Source of the DNA: Xiphydria camelus
Lineage: Eukaryota > Arthropoda > Insecta > Hymenoptera > Xiphydriidae
NCBI GenBank assembly: GCA_963678675.1
Contig: OY783196.1
Coordinates: forward strand, 20,996,827 to 21,060,826
Length of the DNA stretch: 64,000 bases
Direction: 5' to 3'
Shown here: piece by piece, positions 20,661-32,768 of the stretch
Position numbering within the stretch: position 1 is the first letter of the stretch
How the letters are laid out: every line of letters starts with the position of its first letter
Notes under the pieces: generated by a model
What the model was told of the DNA's origin: nothing
The model's database searches: none
What the model saw: only the letters and a program-made list of their open reading frames with translations
Position numbers and translations under genes: made by a program

Positions 20661-23145
20661 CGCGCGACGATAAGCAGGAAAGAAAAATGTTTCAGCTCGG
20701 CGACTTGATCAATAATTTGACCCCTGGAATGCAGTGACATTTCTGCTGGCGGTGCAACAACTAGACGCGGTAGAACTTATCGATTTATTCGCCACACCGC
20801 GATAAAACGGATGCACATGGTCTGTCACTAATGTCGAATCATCAAGAACTTACAAATAGGCCAAACCACATACACAAGCTCTAATTTTCAATCGTACCGC
20901 ATTCTTCTGACGACCGTGAAACGATCGAAAGTCTTGGCTGTCGCTAAACAGCTGACACCACTCACGGGAGAACATGACGTGAATGCAAGTTCGCAGGAAT
21001 CGATAATTTACAACCCCGACCTAGCCGTTAGAGATCGCGGTATCAAGGGAGTATACGAGCGCAAGAGGCGATATTCTTAAATGTTCATGATCCGTTGACC
21101 AAGGCGAATGTGCAGAAGAAGTGGGAAGGTGGCGTTAGAGGGGCGAACTTGCTGTCGTGCCATTTGGTACTTCGTTACTAACGCGCTGGCAAGATAAGGA
21201 GATCGATCTTACAAATTAGACTCTAACGTCATATCGTCCGCTGATCAATTTTGCTAATAATCCTCTTCAGGAAAGCAGTTATGTATCTGCAGTGTAGCAA
21301 AAAAGTTATTATATATATGTCTATGAACAATTAAAGGAAATTATAATTTAGGCATAGTTTGGTAACACAAATTTCGAAGAATAGTGTTCGGATTCGACGT
21401 TTCATTCGAGGGCAATGAATCTTTAAAGGGAAAGAAGAACATTCCTCATTCAGTTTGAAATTGTAATACTTTTGATCCGCAAAAGAAGAAGGGCATTGTA
21501 AATTACATCAGACACGCAGGAGATTAAACACTATGAATTTGCATTATTTGAACGGCAGCAGCAGGAGAGTAGGTAATTCGTATAGTTTCTCTAGGGTAAA
21601 TTGGCTTCACTTACAGTAGTGAAATAGGGTAAAACGCTATGTGGAAGATTCTATAACGCGAAAAGAGAGATGAAAGAGCGGACAAAGTAGAAAATGAAAT
21701 TATAAGAAATGAAAAAGCACGAGAAGGTAGCTATCAAACGTTATATTAGACGTTCATTTGAAGACTGTTTATGAAGACGATACAGTACGAAAAGGTATAT
21801 TTCTTTCTGGAAGCAAAATGGGATTTTTAAGACTCAAAAGAGGACTTTTTCTCCTCTTATGCATAAATGTGTACCTACTGTTTCTCTAGTTCGTGATATC
21901 TCGCGGAAAGAATCCATTTTATGAAAGACGGTTACTTTCGCTTCACATCATTCGCTCCAATCACTGTTATTTATTTATCTACGATCTTAGATTATAATCG
22001 ATACAACACTTTTCGAAGATCATATTTCGACCTACAAAAAACTACGAATATTTATGAAAAGTTTACGCGTAACGAGATAGTCGTAGTTGAAGTTGATACT
22101 ACCACTCCACGTGTACTCAAGTAAGCAGTTGATTCGAATGTTCGCGCAATGCCTCTCTCGTAGTTGCAAGGAGAGCTGACGACGGTGCGTGCGGTCGTAC
22201 CACTAGACTCGGTGAACTAGGCGTTTCACTGATGTCGTTGGGGTAGGCTCTCCCGGAGACTCCTTCTATCAGGAGCGCAAGATACACCAAGAACTTTCAA
22301 CTTAGCCACGCTGAAGCGTCGTCGTCCTCGAGTTCAGGGGCCTTCTTCCTTCTACATCGCGCCGGGGACGAGGCACTTGACCGTTTGAACTGCACCGCGA
22401 TACGACTTCAAACCGCGATCAACGCAATGCTAACCGCGACGCCGCGGTAGCAACGGCGGTCGCTGGCGGCCCATCTCGATCAGGAGCGCAGAAAGTGCGA
22501 GAATGAGCGACGCGAGTTCGCTTACGTTGCGTACCACGTAGACCGTCAGTTTTTGCGAACTTGGCTCTCGATAAACTCGAACGAGCCAATAAGAATGAGC
22601 AGGCTATTACGAAGAGAAGGGAAGGGAAGGAGACAGAGAAACGTACAGAACCGGAGAAAGAGAGAGTACGAGGAACGCTGAACGTTGAGAATCGCAAATA
22701 AAAGCGTTCAGCGATCCCTTTCGCAACACTCAATAGTTTTATGCGTATGGTGCATTGCAATGCACGGGCACGCCTGTGAAAAATGCCTACGCACAATGTG
22801 AAATTTAGCAAAATATATGTATGGCCTCTGGCATTCTACATGCGTGAAAGGAAATGTAATGAGGATGCACTTAATAAAAAATAAATTAATACACGGGTAA
22901 AAACAAATCTCATAGAGTAGTACTCAATTTTGTTTTTGTGAGCTGTATAAATTATACAACTAAAATCGGAATACATGAAAACGAAGAATAAAATGATTTT
23001 CCCTCGTTTTCAAAACTGTTAATAAATTCAGAGTTTAAGAATTATGCTCATATTAGATTAACAATTCTTTTATGGTTGTATGAATACATTTCGAGGTATG
23101 ATATGTTTTACAATTAAAAGAATTCTAAAATCGTATCCTTCAATA
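20661..23145. other. Intergenic; CpG-rich block at ~22150-22560
   Basis: No protein family or exon chain is recognisable. The CpG-rich part around 22150-22560 resembles promoter-associated sequence and produces a 130-residue minus-strand open frame (22811-22419) with no similarity I recognise. A 5' non-coding exon here is possible but unsupported. Confidence 0.4.
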
Positions 23146-23217
23146 GCCGTGATCGTCTAGTGGTTAGGACCCTACGTTGTGGCCGTAGTAACCCAGGTTC
23201 GAATCCTGGTCACGGCA
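23146..23217 (+). tRNA. tRNA-His (anticodon GTG)
   Basis: This is a 72-nt cloverleaf. The acceptor stem is GCCGTGA paired with TCACGGC plus discriminator A. The D-loop region is TCTAGTGGTTAGGA. The anticodon stem CTACG/CGTAG encloses a loop with GTG at 23179-23181. The T-arm has GGTTCGAATCC. No intron. The internal A and B boxes for Pol III are intact. The tRNA is of nuclear cytosolic type. Confidence 0.95.
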
Positions 23218-23713
23218 ATGTGTTACGCACATTGTCACGGTGAAGGTTTATTTTTTTTCTTTTCTATTAAACTCGAAAAATGAATCTCTTAATGATCTGC
23301 ATTAATAAAACAACGAAAATACTGCAATTACGTGAATCAACACGATTGAATCAATTCCTATTCTAGCGAGTACATACCTCTAATAGCGAATTCAGCGTCT
23401 CGAAAGAGATTCCCAGATAGATATTACTCATAAGTAAATCGTATTATATTGTCAATCGATACATACGCAACTCTTTCGTTCCCATATCTGTAACTTCAAG
23501 ATATTTGCTTTCGCGCGAAATTATCAATAAATACGAAACATTCGCCGCATACTTGGGCACACTCCAGATTCGTTCAATACTTTTACGTATTGCATCAATC
23601 CCCACATGCCGCATGATGTAACGTATTTGCTGCTATGAAAAATATTGGGGTTACTCTAAACTCGCTTCGAAATGCGTTGCAATAAGCGGTCAGCAGATTC
23701 CATTTTCGAAAAC

Positions 23714-23720
23714 TATATAT
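23714..23720 (+). promoter_or_regulatory. Candidate TATA box of the secreted-protein gene
   Basis: TATATAT lies about 105 nt upstream of the ATG at 23823, allowing a start site near 23745 and a 5' UTR of about 75 nt. Placement is plausible but AT-rich context makes chance matches common. Confidence 0.35.
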
Positions 23721-23822
23721 TGGCGGTACCCTTGCGCGCCTGCCGCCATAAAGAATCAATTCAATTTTGTCGCCGACGGAGGCGAGTGTTTTGTGCTTCA
23801 CCTGACTATCAGAGCAGATAAA

Positions 23823-26073
23823 ATGATAGTCCACCTTTACTTCTGTATACTAACAGCCCTCTTCTGTGGAGGTAAGTATATCAGTTCTCAAGTGCAGTAC
23901 CAAAACTAATTTGATTTTATAGACGTTTATTAGAAAAGAAAAAAAAGATGGATATAGAACGATGGTTTAATTGTTCTGATAAAATTAATCTTCATGCTGA
24001 ACTTATAATCAATAATCGCGTTTGTTCTTCAGTGATTTACCACGAAAAGAAACTTTCCCTGAAAGATAAAAAACCAGCGCATAATCAAGAATCAATTCGT
24101 TCAACGATTATGAATTTCTACGTTTTTTCAGTGCACGGAGATATTCTCAATACCGCTGATTCAAAGACATGCATAGAACTCTGTAGTGGATGCGACGGAA
24201 TCGCTACGTTCGAAAATGGACACTGCGAATGTCACGTTGCCGATGACAATCAGAAAGGTGATGCTTTATTTCAAAAGAGTACCTATAATCAATTTGGGTC
24301 GGTTCTATACGACGAATCTAAATATAATCAATCATTTTTCCAGGTGCCGAGTGCTTGACCCGTATGAAAAGACAAGCGAAAGAACTGGGAGTGGATTTGA
24401 TCGATTGCGAATTAGCGAATGAGGAACGCCCTGCCCGTTGCACAGTCGGATCGCGACGTCGTTTCGATTTAAGTAATATCACTAATATCGATTTCACATG
24501 CGCGACGGTACATTAACAGGCATTAACAGACCTGCATTTTGATAGCCGAACGTACGACATTCTAGAGACTTGAGTTATAATAATTATTTCAGATGACGTG
24601 GAACGCGTGGCCAGTTACTTCATGAATGGAGGTGCACAGTCGGGCAGTGCATCGCTCACTGGGGCGGCTAATCCTGTATTTAATACTGGTAATCCTATGG
24701 CTAACTCTTATGGTCAAATGGTTAGCTCTTGCAATCAAATGGTTGGCGCTGATAATACTCCGTCCGGGCCTTCGATAAATCAAAAGCCGGGTGGACGTAA
24801 TGCTATCGTGGGCGCACCAATTAAACCTTCTATGACAAGACTACCTACGAATCCTATGTCGAGCAAGAATATGTATATAGGTACCCCGTCACAGCATCCC
24901 ATAACGGGTACAATTCCTCAAGCTATCAACCCAATGTCCGGACTACTCGGTTTGTTGGATCCTAAAGCCTTGTTAGGTGCAAGCTCGGCATTACTCCACC
25001 CACAAGCACTATTGGGCGATCCAGCTTCTTTATTCAGAATGCCCAGTATGCCATTAATGCCACACTTATTGGGTGCAGCAAACCCAATGGGACCATCTGG
25101 AGACGTGATGGCAGACGGTAGTCAGGGACAAGGTCCAGTTGGTGGCAATCAATTGAATGAAAGAAATCACAGCCCTCAGAATAACATTGTAAGTAGTAAA
25201 TACTACAATGTCAAATATAATTCTAATAGAATTTTAGGCTTCATTTGTTACACCCAATTTCTCTTCTCGTTTTACATTGTTTCATACTCAATGTCACCAA
25301 AAGAAAATAGCTAAAACAGCTAAGGGAATTCTACAGCCTTATTCAAAGATGCCTTTTTTCATTATATCGAACAAACTGGACGGTAAAGATTGATTATATA
25401 AATCGTTCTCGTCTTTCAGGTCGGTGCACCACAACTTAGCAGCTCACCACCTGTAGGATCCTATTCTCCTTTCATGGGTGCACCGCAAACTCTTGGAGCT
25501 CCTAATATGGCAGGAGTACCGCGCCGAAATCAACCACCTCAACGCCTTGGATATCCATCGATGCCGAGATACGGTACCTATCAAGGTATGCCAAGCGGGA
25601 TGGGATATCCACAAATGATGCCATTCAATCCTGCTCTGGCTTCACCATCGCAAATGGCCATGCTCGGACAAAATAATATGCTGGGAGCACCCTATTGTGT
25701 GAACCATCCATCATCGATGGTCGAAGCACCAAATTCAAATCCGAATGAACGTGCGGAGAACCCGTCAGCGGATCAAGAAAGCGACCCTGATAAGCAAATG
25801 ACAGGGGACCCGGGTCCAATGGAAGAAGATATGGATAATCCCGAAGCTGACGATAACGAACCTAATGTTGAGGAGAAATCTACAAAGCTAGAGAAGAAAC
25901 CTATCAAGAAACCAATAAAAGGAACCAAAGGAGGGGCACCCAAGCCAAGGAAATCCAAAGATGCAACGTTATTGGCTCCAAATCCGAATGCTTCCAAGTC
26001 GAAAAAACCAAACGAAGATGCAACTCAACCTGAACAATTCGATGCTCAGCCAGTTAGTGAGTTAAAAAAATAA
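23823..26073 (+). CDS. Secreted Cys-rich and Met/Pro/Gly-rich protein of unknown function
   Basis: Five exons keep phase: 23823-23871, 24132-24257, 24344-24472, 24593-25188 and 25420-26073, giving 517 residues. It starts with a hydrophobic signal peptide (MIVHLYFCILTALFCG). Residues of about 18-105 form a domain with eight cysteines, including CIELCSGC, HCEC and an RC just before SRRR. From about 110 to 400 the chain is low complexity, rich in Met, Pro, Gly, Asn and Ala, with repeated NPM, MGAP and LLG motifs. The tail is acidic (PADDNEP-like, DNPEADDNE) and then Lys-rich (KKPIKKPIKG). This composition suggests an extracellular structural, matrix, eggshell or glue-type protein, but I recognise no family. 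It is convergent with SRP19, with 350 bp between stop codons. Confidence 0.82.
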
Positions 26074-26203
26074 AGACAATATACCAATACATAAGCTTAG
26101 TACATAATATATTTAATATCCCAATAGGAGTTAAGTTATTTTGACGTGTAATGCAAGACTTGTATATTATAGGTGTGCAAATTTTTTGATTCTTTGTACA
26201 TAA

Positions 26204-26209
26204 AATAAA
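26204..26209 (+). terminator. Polyadenylation signal of the secreted-protein gene
   Basis: AATAAA lies about 130 nt after the TAA stop at 26071-26073 and well before the convergent SRP19 transcript end. Confidence 0.6.
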
Positions 26210-26315
26210 CTGAAGAAAGGAGAATAAGTGTACTTATATTATATCTAAGCGAATAAGTCAAAAAATCTTCGACGACTGCTTCTCATGACAACATTAAATA
26301 ATTCATTTCTTCTAT

Positions 26316-26321
26316 TTTATT
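26316..26321 (-). terminator. Polyadenylation signal of SRP19
   Basis: AATAAA on the minus strand lies about 100 nt after the SRP19 stop. Cleavage here would leave the two convergent transcripts non-overlapping. Confidence 0.55.
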
Positions 26322-26422
26322 AATTACATTGCGGATTATGATCCTCTTCAAATAAGATAAATGAAGTGTAGGAAAATATAAACAATTTAATAATATAATA
26401 TATCATCTGTGTTAGGGATAAT

Positions 26423-27332
26423 TTATCTTCTCCCTTTGCCTTTGCCCTTTTTCGACGTCGACCCAGATTGAGACGACTGCTCGCCAGACGCCTGTTTGCC
26501 CTGACGAGTTTTTAACTTTGGAATGGTACTTCCTATGTGATTCAGGAGAGAATCTCTGGTCGGATAATCGGGATGAACCGGATTGCCGTCATCATTTTTG
26601 AGTTGTACGCGAATACGACCCCTGTACAATAATTCCTTACTTCGTTCCCTCGGATGTAATTTGTTTTCCACTCCAACTTTCAAACCAACAGCTGCCAAAA
26701 CATCACGAATCTCTTGATGCGTTGGATTTTCTACACATTTTTCCTTGGCTAGCTTTCGACCTTCTGCCAAGGTCTTCTTACTGTTTATGTAAACAGGATA
26801 GATACAGACCCACCTATTAGAGAAAAAATTACTTACATTATATTATAGGAATCCGTATAAATGTCAAAAACGTAATTATTTAATTAGAGTATTCAGTGAA
26901 ATCAACACATTAAAGATAAAATTTCTTGATAACACGTGGAACTCGATATCACATTTGATTGCAGAAAGAATAGTCTCCAAAATTCGTAAAATTCACAATG
27001 TTTTCACGTTTCTTACAACGTCAGTGAGTCCCTACATTGCTAGATTTTCAAGAATTACCTAACTGCTATATACATGGTTACTGTAAACCCCAAAATGATA
27101 CAATTTTGTTTTAATTCATCATTTCCTTGCAACTTACGTCAAAGTATTTGAGGTTAGGAAACAGATGGAACACGACGACTCGATTAATGACGTGTTAATA
27201 ACGAAGATTGGTATTAAGATAAAACATTGCCTTATTAAAATAATGCAATATAAATTCTTAGGTATAATTTTCTAATAAAACGTACCTTTCACGATCACTG
27301 TGCTTCTTGTTGGGGTTCCATGTGAGCGCCAT
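26423..27332 (-). CDS. SRP19: Signal recognition particle 19 kDa protein, complete
   Basis: SRP19 binds SRP RNA helices 6 and 8 and lets SRP54 assemble, for co-translational targeting to the ER. Two exons, 27332-27286 and 26813-26423, join in phase within the Arg codon before WVCIYPVY, giving 145 residues; human SRP19 has 144. Conserved family segments are visible: the CIYPVYINSKKT motif with AEGRK after it, ENPT, DVLAAVGL, the YRGRIRVQLK segment, IPKLKTR and a Lys/Gly-rich C-terminal tail (KKGKGKGRR) that contacts RNA. The ATG at 27332 is the only reasonable start, followed by the short exon MALTWNPNKKHSDRE. The gene is convergent with the secreted-protein gene. Confidence 0.95.
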
Positions 27333-27535
27333 GTTTTCCTTCAAACGTTTTGATCGTTTTGATCATTTACTACGAACAGCTACTCCGACTTTTAAGTTTT
27401 TGAAGAAATATCACGTAACACAAGCATAACATTTTTTTTCATTTTTAATTTCAATTCTACGAATGCCGTAATATCGGTTCAATGGGTTAAAAGTACTGAA
27501 CTTCATGGCAACAAATGCAAAAGTAAATACAACTT

Positions 27536-27607
27536 GGGCTCGTCCGGGATTTGAACCCGGGACCTCTCGCACCCGAAGCGAGAATCATACCCCTAGACCA
27601 ACGAGCC
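27536..27607 (-). tRNA. tRNA-Pro (anticodon CGG)
   Basis: On the minus strand the acceptor stem GGCTCGT pairs with ACGAGCC, with discriminator C. The D-loop contains TGGTCTAGGGG. The anticodon loop TTCGGGT gives anticodon CGG. The T-arm has GGTTCAAATCC. The tRNA is 72 nt without an intron. It lies 200 bp upstream of the SRP19 start and on the same strand. Confidence 0.94.
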
Positions 27608-28498
27608 ATGTAATTACACATTGAAATACGATACTCAAAACTACATAAAAAATGTGTAACACTTAGTGTTTTAAGAAAATATTAATAATAACTTTTCACG
27701 AAATTCTATTACCTTTACAAAATTGATACCATATATAAAAAGCTCTCAATCCTTCCAATGAATTTTTCTCTAATTAGGGAAGGCAATTATAGCGCCAATA
27801 CAGCACGCCAGAATCTTTCATTATATTTGATAGAACGTAAATTATACGATACCTTTTGACGTTTCTAATTAGTGGAATAAAATAATGCATCGTTGTATAG
27901 TTTATTATGTATTTGATTACTAGGATTACATATTATCTGCCTACAATCAATTCAGGCTGTGGAATGATTAACCATAATATACGCTTCATACATCGAAGTA
28001 TGTGAGTTTTCTGGTTGCCTGTCATTAGGCGGCATACATCACGAAATCTGATTAGTACGAGTGTAAAGCTTCACCTTCTATACATATCTTCATCATTTTT
28101 ATATTACCTATGCATTATTGATCTAATTATTGTCACTGTTTTTTTTAACGCTAAAGTACCTAATTGTTGTTCTTTTTACATTGTTTAACGCAAGATATAG
28201 CATTAATCAACTCACATCAACCTCATCAAAAATTGACATACAATATTTATGCATGTGGGAAAACATTAATCATATTATGCAATTATACATTTCGAAAGAG
28301 GAAAAAACTACCGATCAAATGGACAGAAGACGTATGTTTAAGTATCTGATATTGGAAGGTATATGTACGAGTATGTGTATTTTACGTATATCGTACAACC
28401 GAAGCTTATGTGTAATGAATTTCTAAAATTACGTACATAATATATAGGTCCAATATTTACGTAAATGGTACGTAACGAATCTTTTCTGTGTGCGTATA
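27608..28498. other. Intergenic, nothing recognised
   Basis: AT-rich sequence with short open frames only (for example 28130-28426) and no family similarity, RNA gene or inverted repeat that I can support. Confidence 0.5.
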
Positions 28499-28500
28499 TA

Positions 28501-29756
28501 CAGGGTGTCCGTAAAGTATGGAAACGGTTGAATATCTCGAAAAGTATGCTTCAGATCGGGAAACAAAAAAATACGTATCTGATATATTTTAAAAAACTAT
28601 CAAATGACACCAAGATTGATCCCACACCCCAACTCCTGTGGGTGGGGGAGGGGGAAGCTTCAAAATCTTAAATAGGAACCCCTACTTTTGATTCCATATT
28701 CGCATTCTACATTAGAAACTACATAACTTTTATTTGAAATATTTTTTTCGATTCGTGGCAGATGGCGCTATAATCGACGAAATTCAAATTTTTCGGTTTT
28801 TGCAATTGAGAGTCGATTTATTCGATTCTGCAATACAATTGCGATAGAAATTTACATTTGCTGTAATTTTTGTTTTGCAAATTTGAATTTACAGTAAATC
28901 TTTTGTCGTTACATTTAAAAATCTGGTAAAAAAGTACTTTTAGCGTAACCCAGAAGCAACGACGTGGACATAATAGTTTTCTGTTCCCTTCGGGGTGCTT
29001 GATTCAGGTGACTCCTCTCGCCTCTCACCATCGGGGTGCTTGATTCAGATGAGTCCCCTCTCTCGCCTCTCACCATTGGGGTGCTTGATTCAGGTGAGTC
29101 CCCTCGCCTCTCACCATCGGGGTGCTTGATTCAGGTGAGTCCCCTCGCCTCTCACCATCGAGGTGCTTGATTCAGGTGAGTCCCCTCGCCTCTCACCATC
29201 GGGGTGCTTGATTCAGGTGAGTCCCCTCGCCTCTCACCATCGGGGTGCTTGATTCAGATGAGTCCCCTAATTAATTAAATGTTGAAATTGCTCACCTCCA
29301 GCTATTTGACAGTGTCCCAAATCGTGCATACATGTTGTCATTTACCTTTTGCAAAGTTTCTGCTGTTATCATATTCGCGCGAGCATATTGTATTATTTTT
29401 TCTCTCAATTCATCGACATTTACAGGTTTTGTTTTGTACACTTTGCTGTTTGTACACAAACCGAAAAATTTGAATTTCGTCGATTATAGCGCCATCTGCC
29501 ACGAATCGAAAAAATGTTTGAAATAAAAGTTATGTAGTTTCTAATGTAGAATGCGGATATGCAATCAAAAGTGGGGGTTCCTATTTAAGATTTTGAAGCT
29601 TCCCCCTCCCCCACCCACAGGGGTTGGGGTGTGGGATCAATCTTGGTGTTATTTGATATTTTTTTTTAAATATATCAGATACGTAATTTTTCGTTTCCCG
29701 ATCTGAAGCATACTTTTCGAGATATTCAACCGTTTCCATACTTTACGGACACCCTG
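28501..29756. mobile_element. Non-autonomous DNA transposon with ~300-bp terminal inverted repeats
   Basis: The element begins CAGGGTGTCCGTAAAG at 28501 and ends with its reverse complement at 29756, flanked on both sides by TA (28499-28500 and 29757-29758), as for Tc1/mariner-type insertion. The left arm runs to about 28799 and the right arm from about 29459. Landmarks mirrored in both arms are GGTGGGGGAGGGGGAAGCTT, GATGGCGCTATAATCGACGA and AAACTACATAACTTTTATTT. There is no transposase. The centre contains a minisatellite. The superfamily assignment rests on the TA duplication alone. Confidence 0.8.
28990..29268. repeat. 41-45-bp minisatellite, seven units, inside the element
   Basis: Seven head-to-tail units each begin (C/T)GGGGTGCTTGATTCAG and continue (G/A)TGAGTCCCCTC and CGCCTCTCACCAT. 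Unit 2 has an extra TCTC, and the last unit is cut short after GAGTCCCCT. The repeats are highly similar, suggesting recent expansion or homogenisation. Confidence 0.85.
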
Positions 29757-30480
29757 TATTATGTATTCGCATTTAGAGGAAACTTGTACATACGTAACAT
29801 GTACATATATAACAGACGAAGACATATGAAGGGTACAGGAATAAAACAGGAAATATCACAAAAACAACATTTTCAGAAATTAAGCTTTTTAAGTTTCATT
29901 TTAATGCAGAAAAGCACAAGAAAACTGTGAAAAAATATTCTTTGTCATTATTTTCGTTTAACCGCGTGAGGAAGGTCGTCGAAGAAGAAAGCTGCATCTG
30001 AATTCTCACACAGCTAACTATTTTTTCATCAGATCCAAAAAGAGTATAGCCGGATAAGCATATGAAATCAGGCCCGGCCTGATTTTTTTTCCCCATTCAG
30101 GTATATTTTGTGTTTATACATAAGTAAGCTCTCTCTAAATTTGTAGACCAAAATATTGATTTATAATCAAAAGTTATCGCCAAAAAACCAAAAAACGAAA
30201 ATATTGTTTATCTCGAAAACTACTCAACCGATTTCGCGCAGCAAAATATATATTATGCACCGTCATGTAGCTATATTACAAAAAAAGTATTGGATTGTTT
30301 CGCCCATAAATAAAGAAAAACAAGTTTGAATTTTTAAGTAATTTTTATTTTGCATATGAAAAATGACACCCCCGCCGTTTTTTTATACAGATTCAGGCAT
30401 GACTAAACACTATGATATATATAATTTTTACAAGATGATTGGTGTGGGACAACAAGTCGAAATAAATTAAAGAAAATAAA

Positions 30481-30544
30481 ACAACTTTTCTTCCGCCGTT
30501 TTCTTAACGTAATAGATAGCAGAAAACGGCAGAAACAAAGTTGT
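30481..30544. repeat. 64-nt palindrome inside the transposon
   Basis: ACAACTTTTCTTCCGCCGTT followed by TTCT is mirrored by AGAAAACGGCAGAAACAAAG followed by TTGT with about two mismatches, around a 16-nt loop. It lies in the non-coding left part of the element. Confidence 0.6.
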
Positions 30545-31135
30545 ACACCTATTAATTCGAATTTTTACTTTAAAAAAGTAATAGTTTTTTATTTACAATT
30601 ACTTATTACTAACGAGAATATAATTTACTACTTGTAATATATTATGTGTACCTACATATAAATCGAAATTAAATCAAATTAAAGGTACTGACATAAAAGC
30701 TTCGTTTCAATCTTCGTCGCTTTCGTGATTTATTGTTGGTTGAATATTTTCTCTGTGGAATAGTTTGCTTAATGTTTTTGTAGGTTTAATAAGCTTTGTT
30801 TGATATCGCGCAAATAACAAGTAATAAATAATTGCAGCTATATGGGAACAACAACCGACCGTTCTCTTGCCGTTTGCACACTCGCATGTGTCGATACAAT
30901 GCGAGTCGATACAAATCTAACAGTAATTACAAGACGGTGGGGGTAACGACTTTCAATCTCTGATAAGCCAGGATTTTCGTCGCACGTTAATCGGACGTAT
31001 ATATCGGTTCTTATCGTTCATTATCATTGCGATCTAAGTAAAGCGCTGATCTAGAGTTACGATTAAGATCCCGGAATAACTCATCAATGCGACCGATGGA
31101 TTTATGTATTATAAAGAATAAAAACATACCATTTT

Positions 31136-32768
31136 CTACTTCATGGATGGAAGCTCAAACTCATTGTCGGCCAGATTACTTTTTGTGGACTTCTTCTGGA
31201 CTTTTACCACTAGACTTCGCAACCAAGAGCCGGAGTAAGAATCACGATATCTCATTAAACGTGAATGATCCTTTTCGTACACAATTTCTCTTATGGGCTG
31301 AACTTGGAAAGGACATTTTGCAACAAATCTACTTTGCAAGAATGCTGTCCAATTTTTGGCCATAGCTGCCTGCACTTCAATAACAGTGAAGGGAGTAAGA
31401 TTCTTCCTAGAACCACGAAGTAATTCGTACCAGTCGTTCGGTACTTCCATCCTTGTTTTCAAGTTCACCACACAAATCCATATTTTTGTCGCACTCGAGG
31501 TACGAATGGCCTCTAATGGAGAACGTAATTTTTACAGATTCTAGGCGTTTGACACTGTGCACCATAAAATGCATGAATTTGAACATAGTGCAATTTTTGT
31601 TCTGCCCCCCGGCAGAATCGCAGAAGATGTGTAGGTGTTTCACTTCATCGTCCAAATAATTTATGATGAAATCAAATAAAAATGAGCAAACTTCATCTGC
31701 TCCTTTGTTAGCGAAATGTTCGGGGTGAGTATAAAACAACGACATTGCCGAAGAAAGGACGTGTATGTTAAAAGAATATATACCTACTTAGTTGCATTAA
31801 GTAATAAACATCATTGGTTAGCACATTGGGGAGAGAAACATTTTTCTGGAAATCTAGGGACAGCTACAAAATTTTTGGTCGTTCTTGCTTTATTCTTTGC
31901 TTTCACTTTTTCGTCATAAAATCTGAGCTTTTCTTCTGTGCACTTCATTTTCTACTTCTAATCTTCTCATTTCTGTTTCTGAGTGTCCATTCTGTTTGAG
32001 CTTACTGAGATTTCCATTGTAAATCTGCCACATGCACTACACGTATCTCTGCGCGGATAGCCAAAGCTTATATTAAATTTCGTACTGAAAATCGTTCCAC
32101 AGACCTACAGGTCTTATAAGAAACCTTAACATTGGGATACAGTTCTTGGAACATTGTGTACATTTTTGTTATGTTCAGACTCTCAGGAAGGTATAACCTT
32201 TTGGAATCTTTAGGACTGTAATGAGACAACCTTCCCTTAAACGACTTTATGTGGTCCGTTATTTTCGTGAGTGTGGTGTCAGATAATTTTCTTATTAAAA
32301 GGCAGCATATTTACCACGTTGATCTTTTGGTGATAAGCCTTTATATTTTAGCGATTTTTGTACGTATTCCAGCTTACCCTTTAAGATGTCATGGATACTT
32401 AAAAAGGCCTTGCTACAAACAGGTATTTCCACCACACTGTCTTCTCTTTTCACTCTTACTTTGTATGCAAAGCTGTTCTCATGATAACGGGCTTCCATTT
32501 CTGGTTTTCTGCTTCTACGCCTTTGGACTGGAACAACGGAGATCAGACCACACAAATAGCTGTTTTGCCCGTCGTGTCCAGATATTGCGTTAAATTCTGT
32601 CAACACTGCTTTGCGTTCCAAGCCACTGATAGCTTCAAAGCATTTTAACCTCTTACAGTTGCATGGTTCTCCTTTCTCATGCGACGCTAGCTTCATTTTT
32701 TTCATAACGTCTTGCATCCGACCGGTTTTTGGCCCTTTCTTCGGCTTAATTAAACTCACTTCCCGCAC
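31136..32768 (-). pseudogene. Transposon protein remnant, DUF7869-like, frameshifted
   Basis: Fragments in order on the minus strand are as follows. 32768-32295 carries a Cys-containing N-terminal region and the EIPVCSKAFLSIHDILKGK block, ending near SPKDQRGK. About 32260-32030 carries RLSHYSPKDSKRLYLPE, then after a frame change FNISFGYPRRDTCSACGRF. 31745-31407 carries the HLHIFCDSAGGQNKN block, then GHSYLECDKNMD. 31471-31136 is a C-terminal region reached by another frame change near 31465. The PVCSKxFL, DTC.AC, CDSxGGQNKN and GHSYLxxD motifs, in that order, are what I associate with the DUF7869-containing proteins common in arthropod repeats (from memory, moderate certainty). At least three frame disruptions mean it is not functional. 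Confidence 0.65.

Noticed and set aside
23948..24358. 136-residue frame starting MDIERWFNCSD
   Set aside because: Its first two thirds are intronic; the real exon begins at 24132 after a TTTTTTCAG acceptor and joins the signal-peptide exon in phase.
28990..29268. Repeat array considered as a CRISPR
   Set aside because: Units are contiguous with no unique spacers, lie inside a eukaryotic transposon, and the genome is an insect's.
31087..32593. Plus-strand open frames within the DUF7869-type element
   Set aside because: They are antisense to the minus-strand transposon protein remnant, which carries the recognisable motifs.
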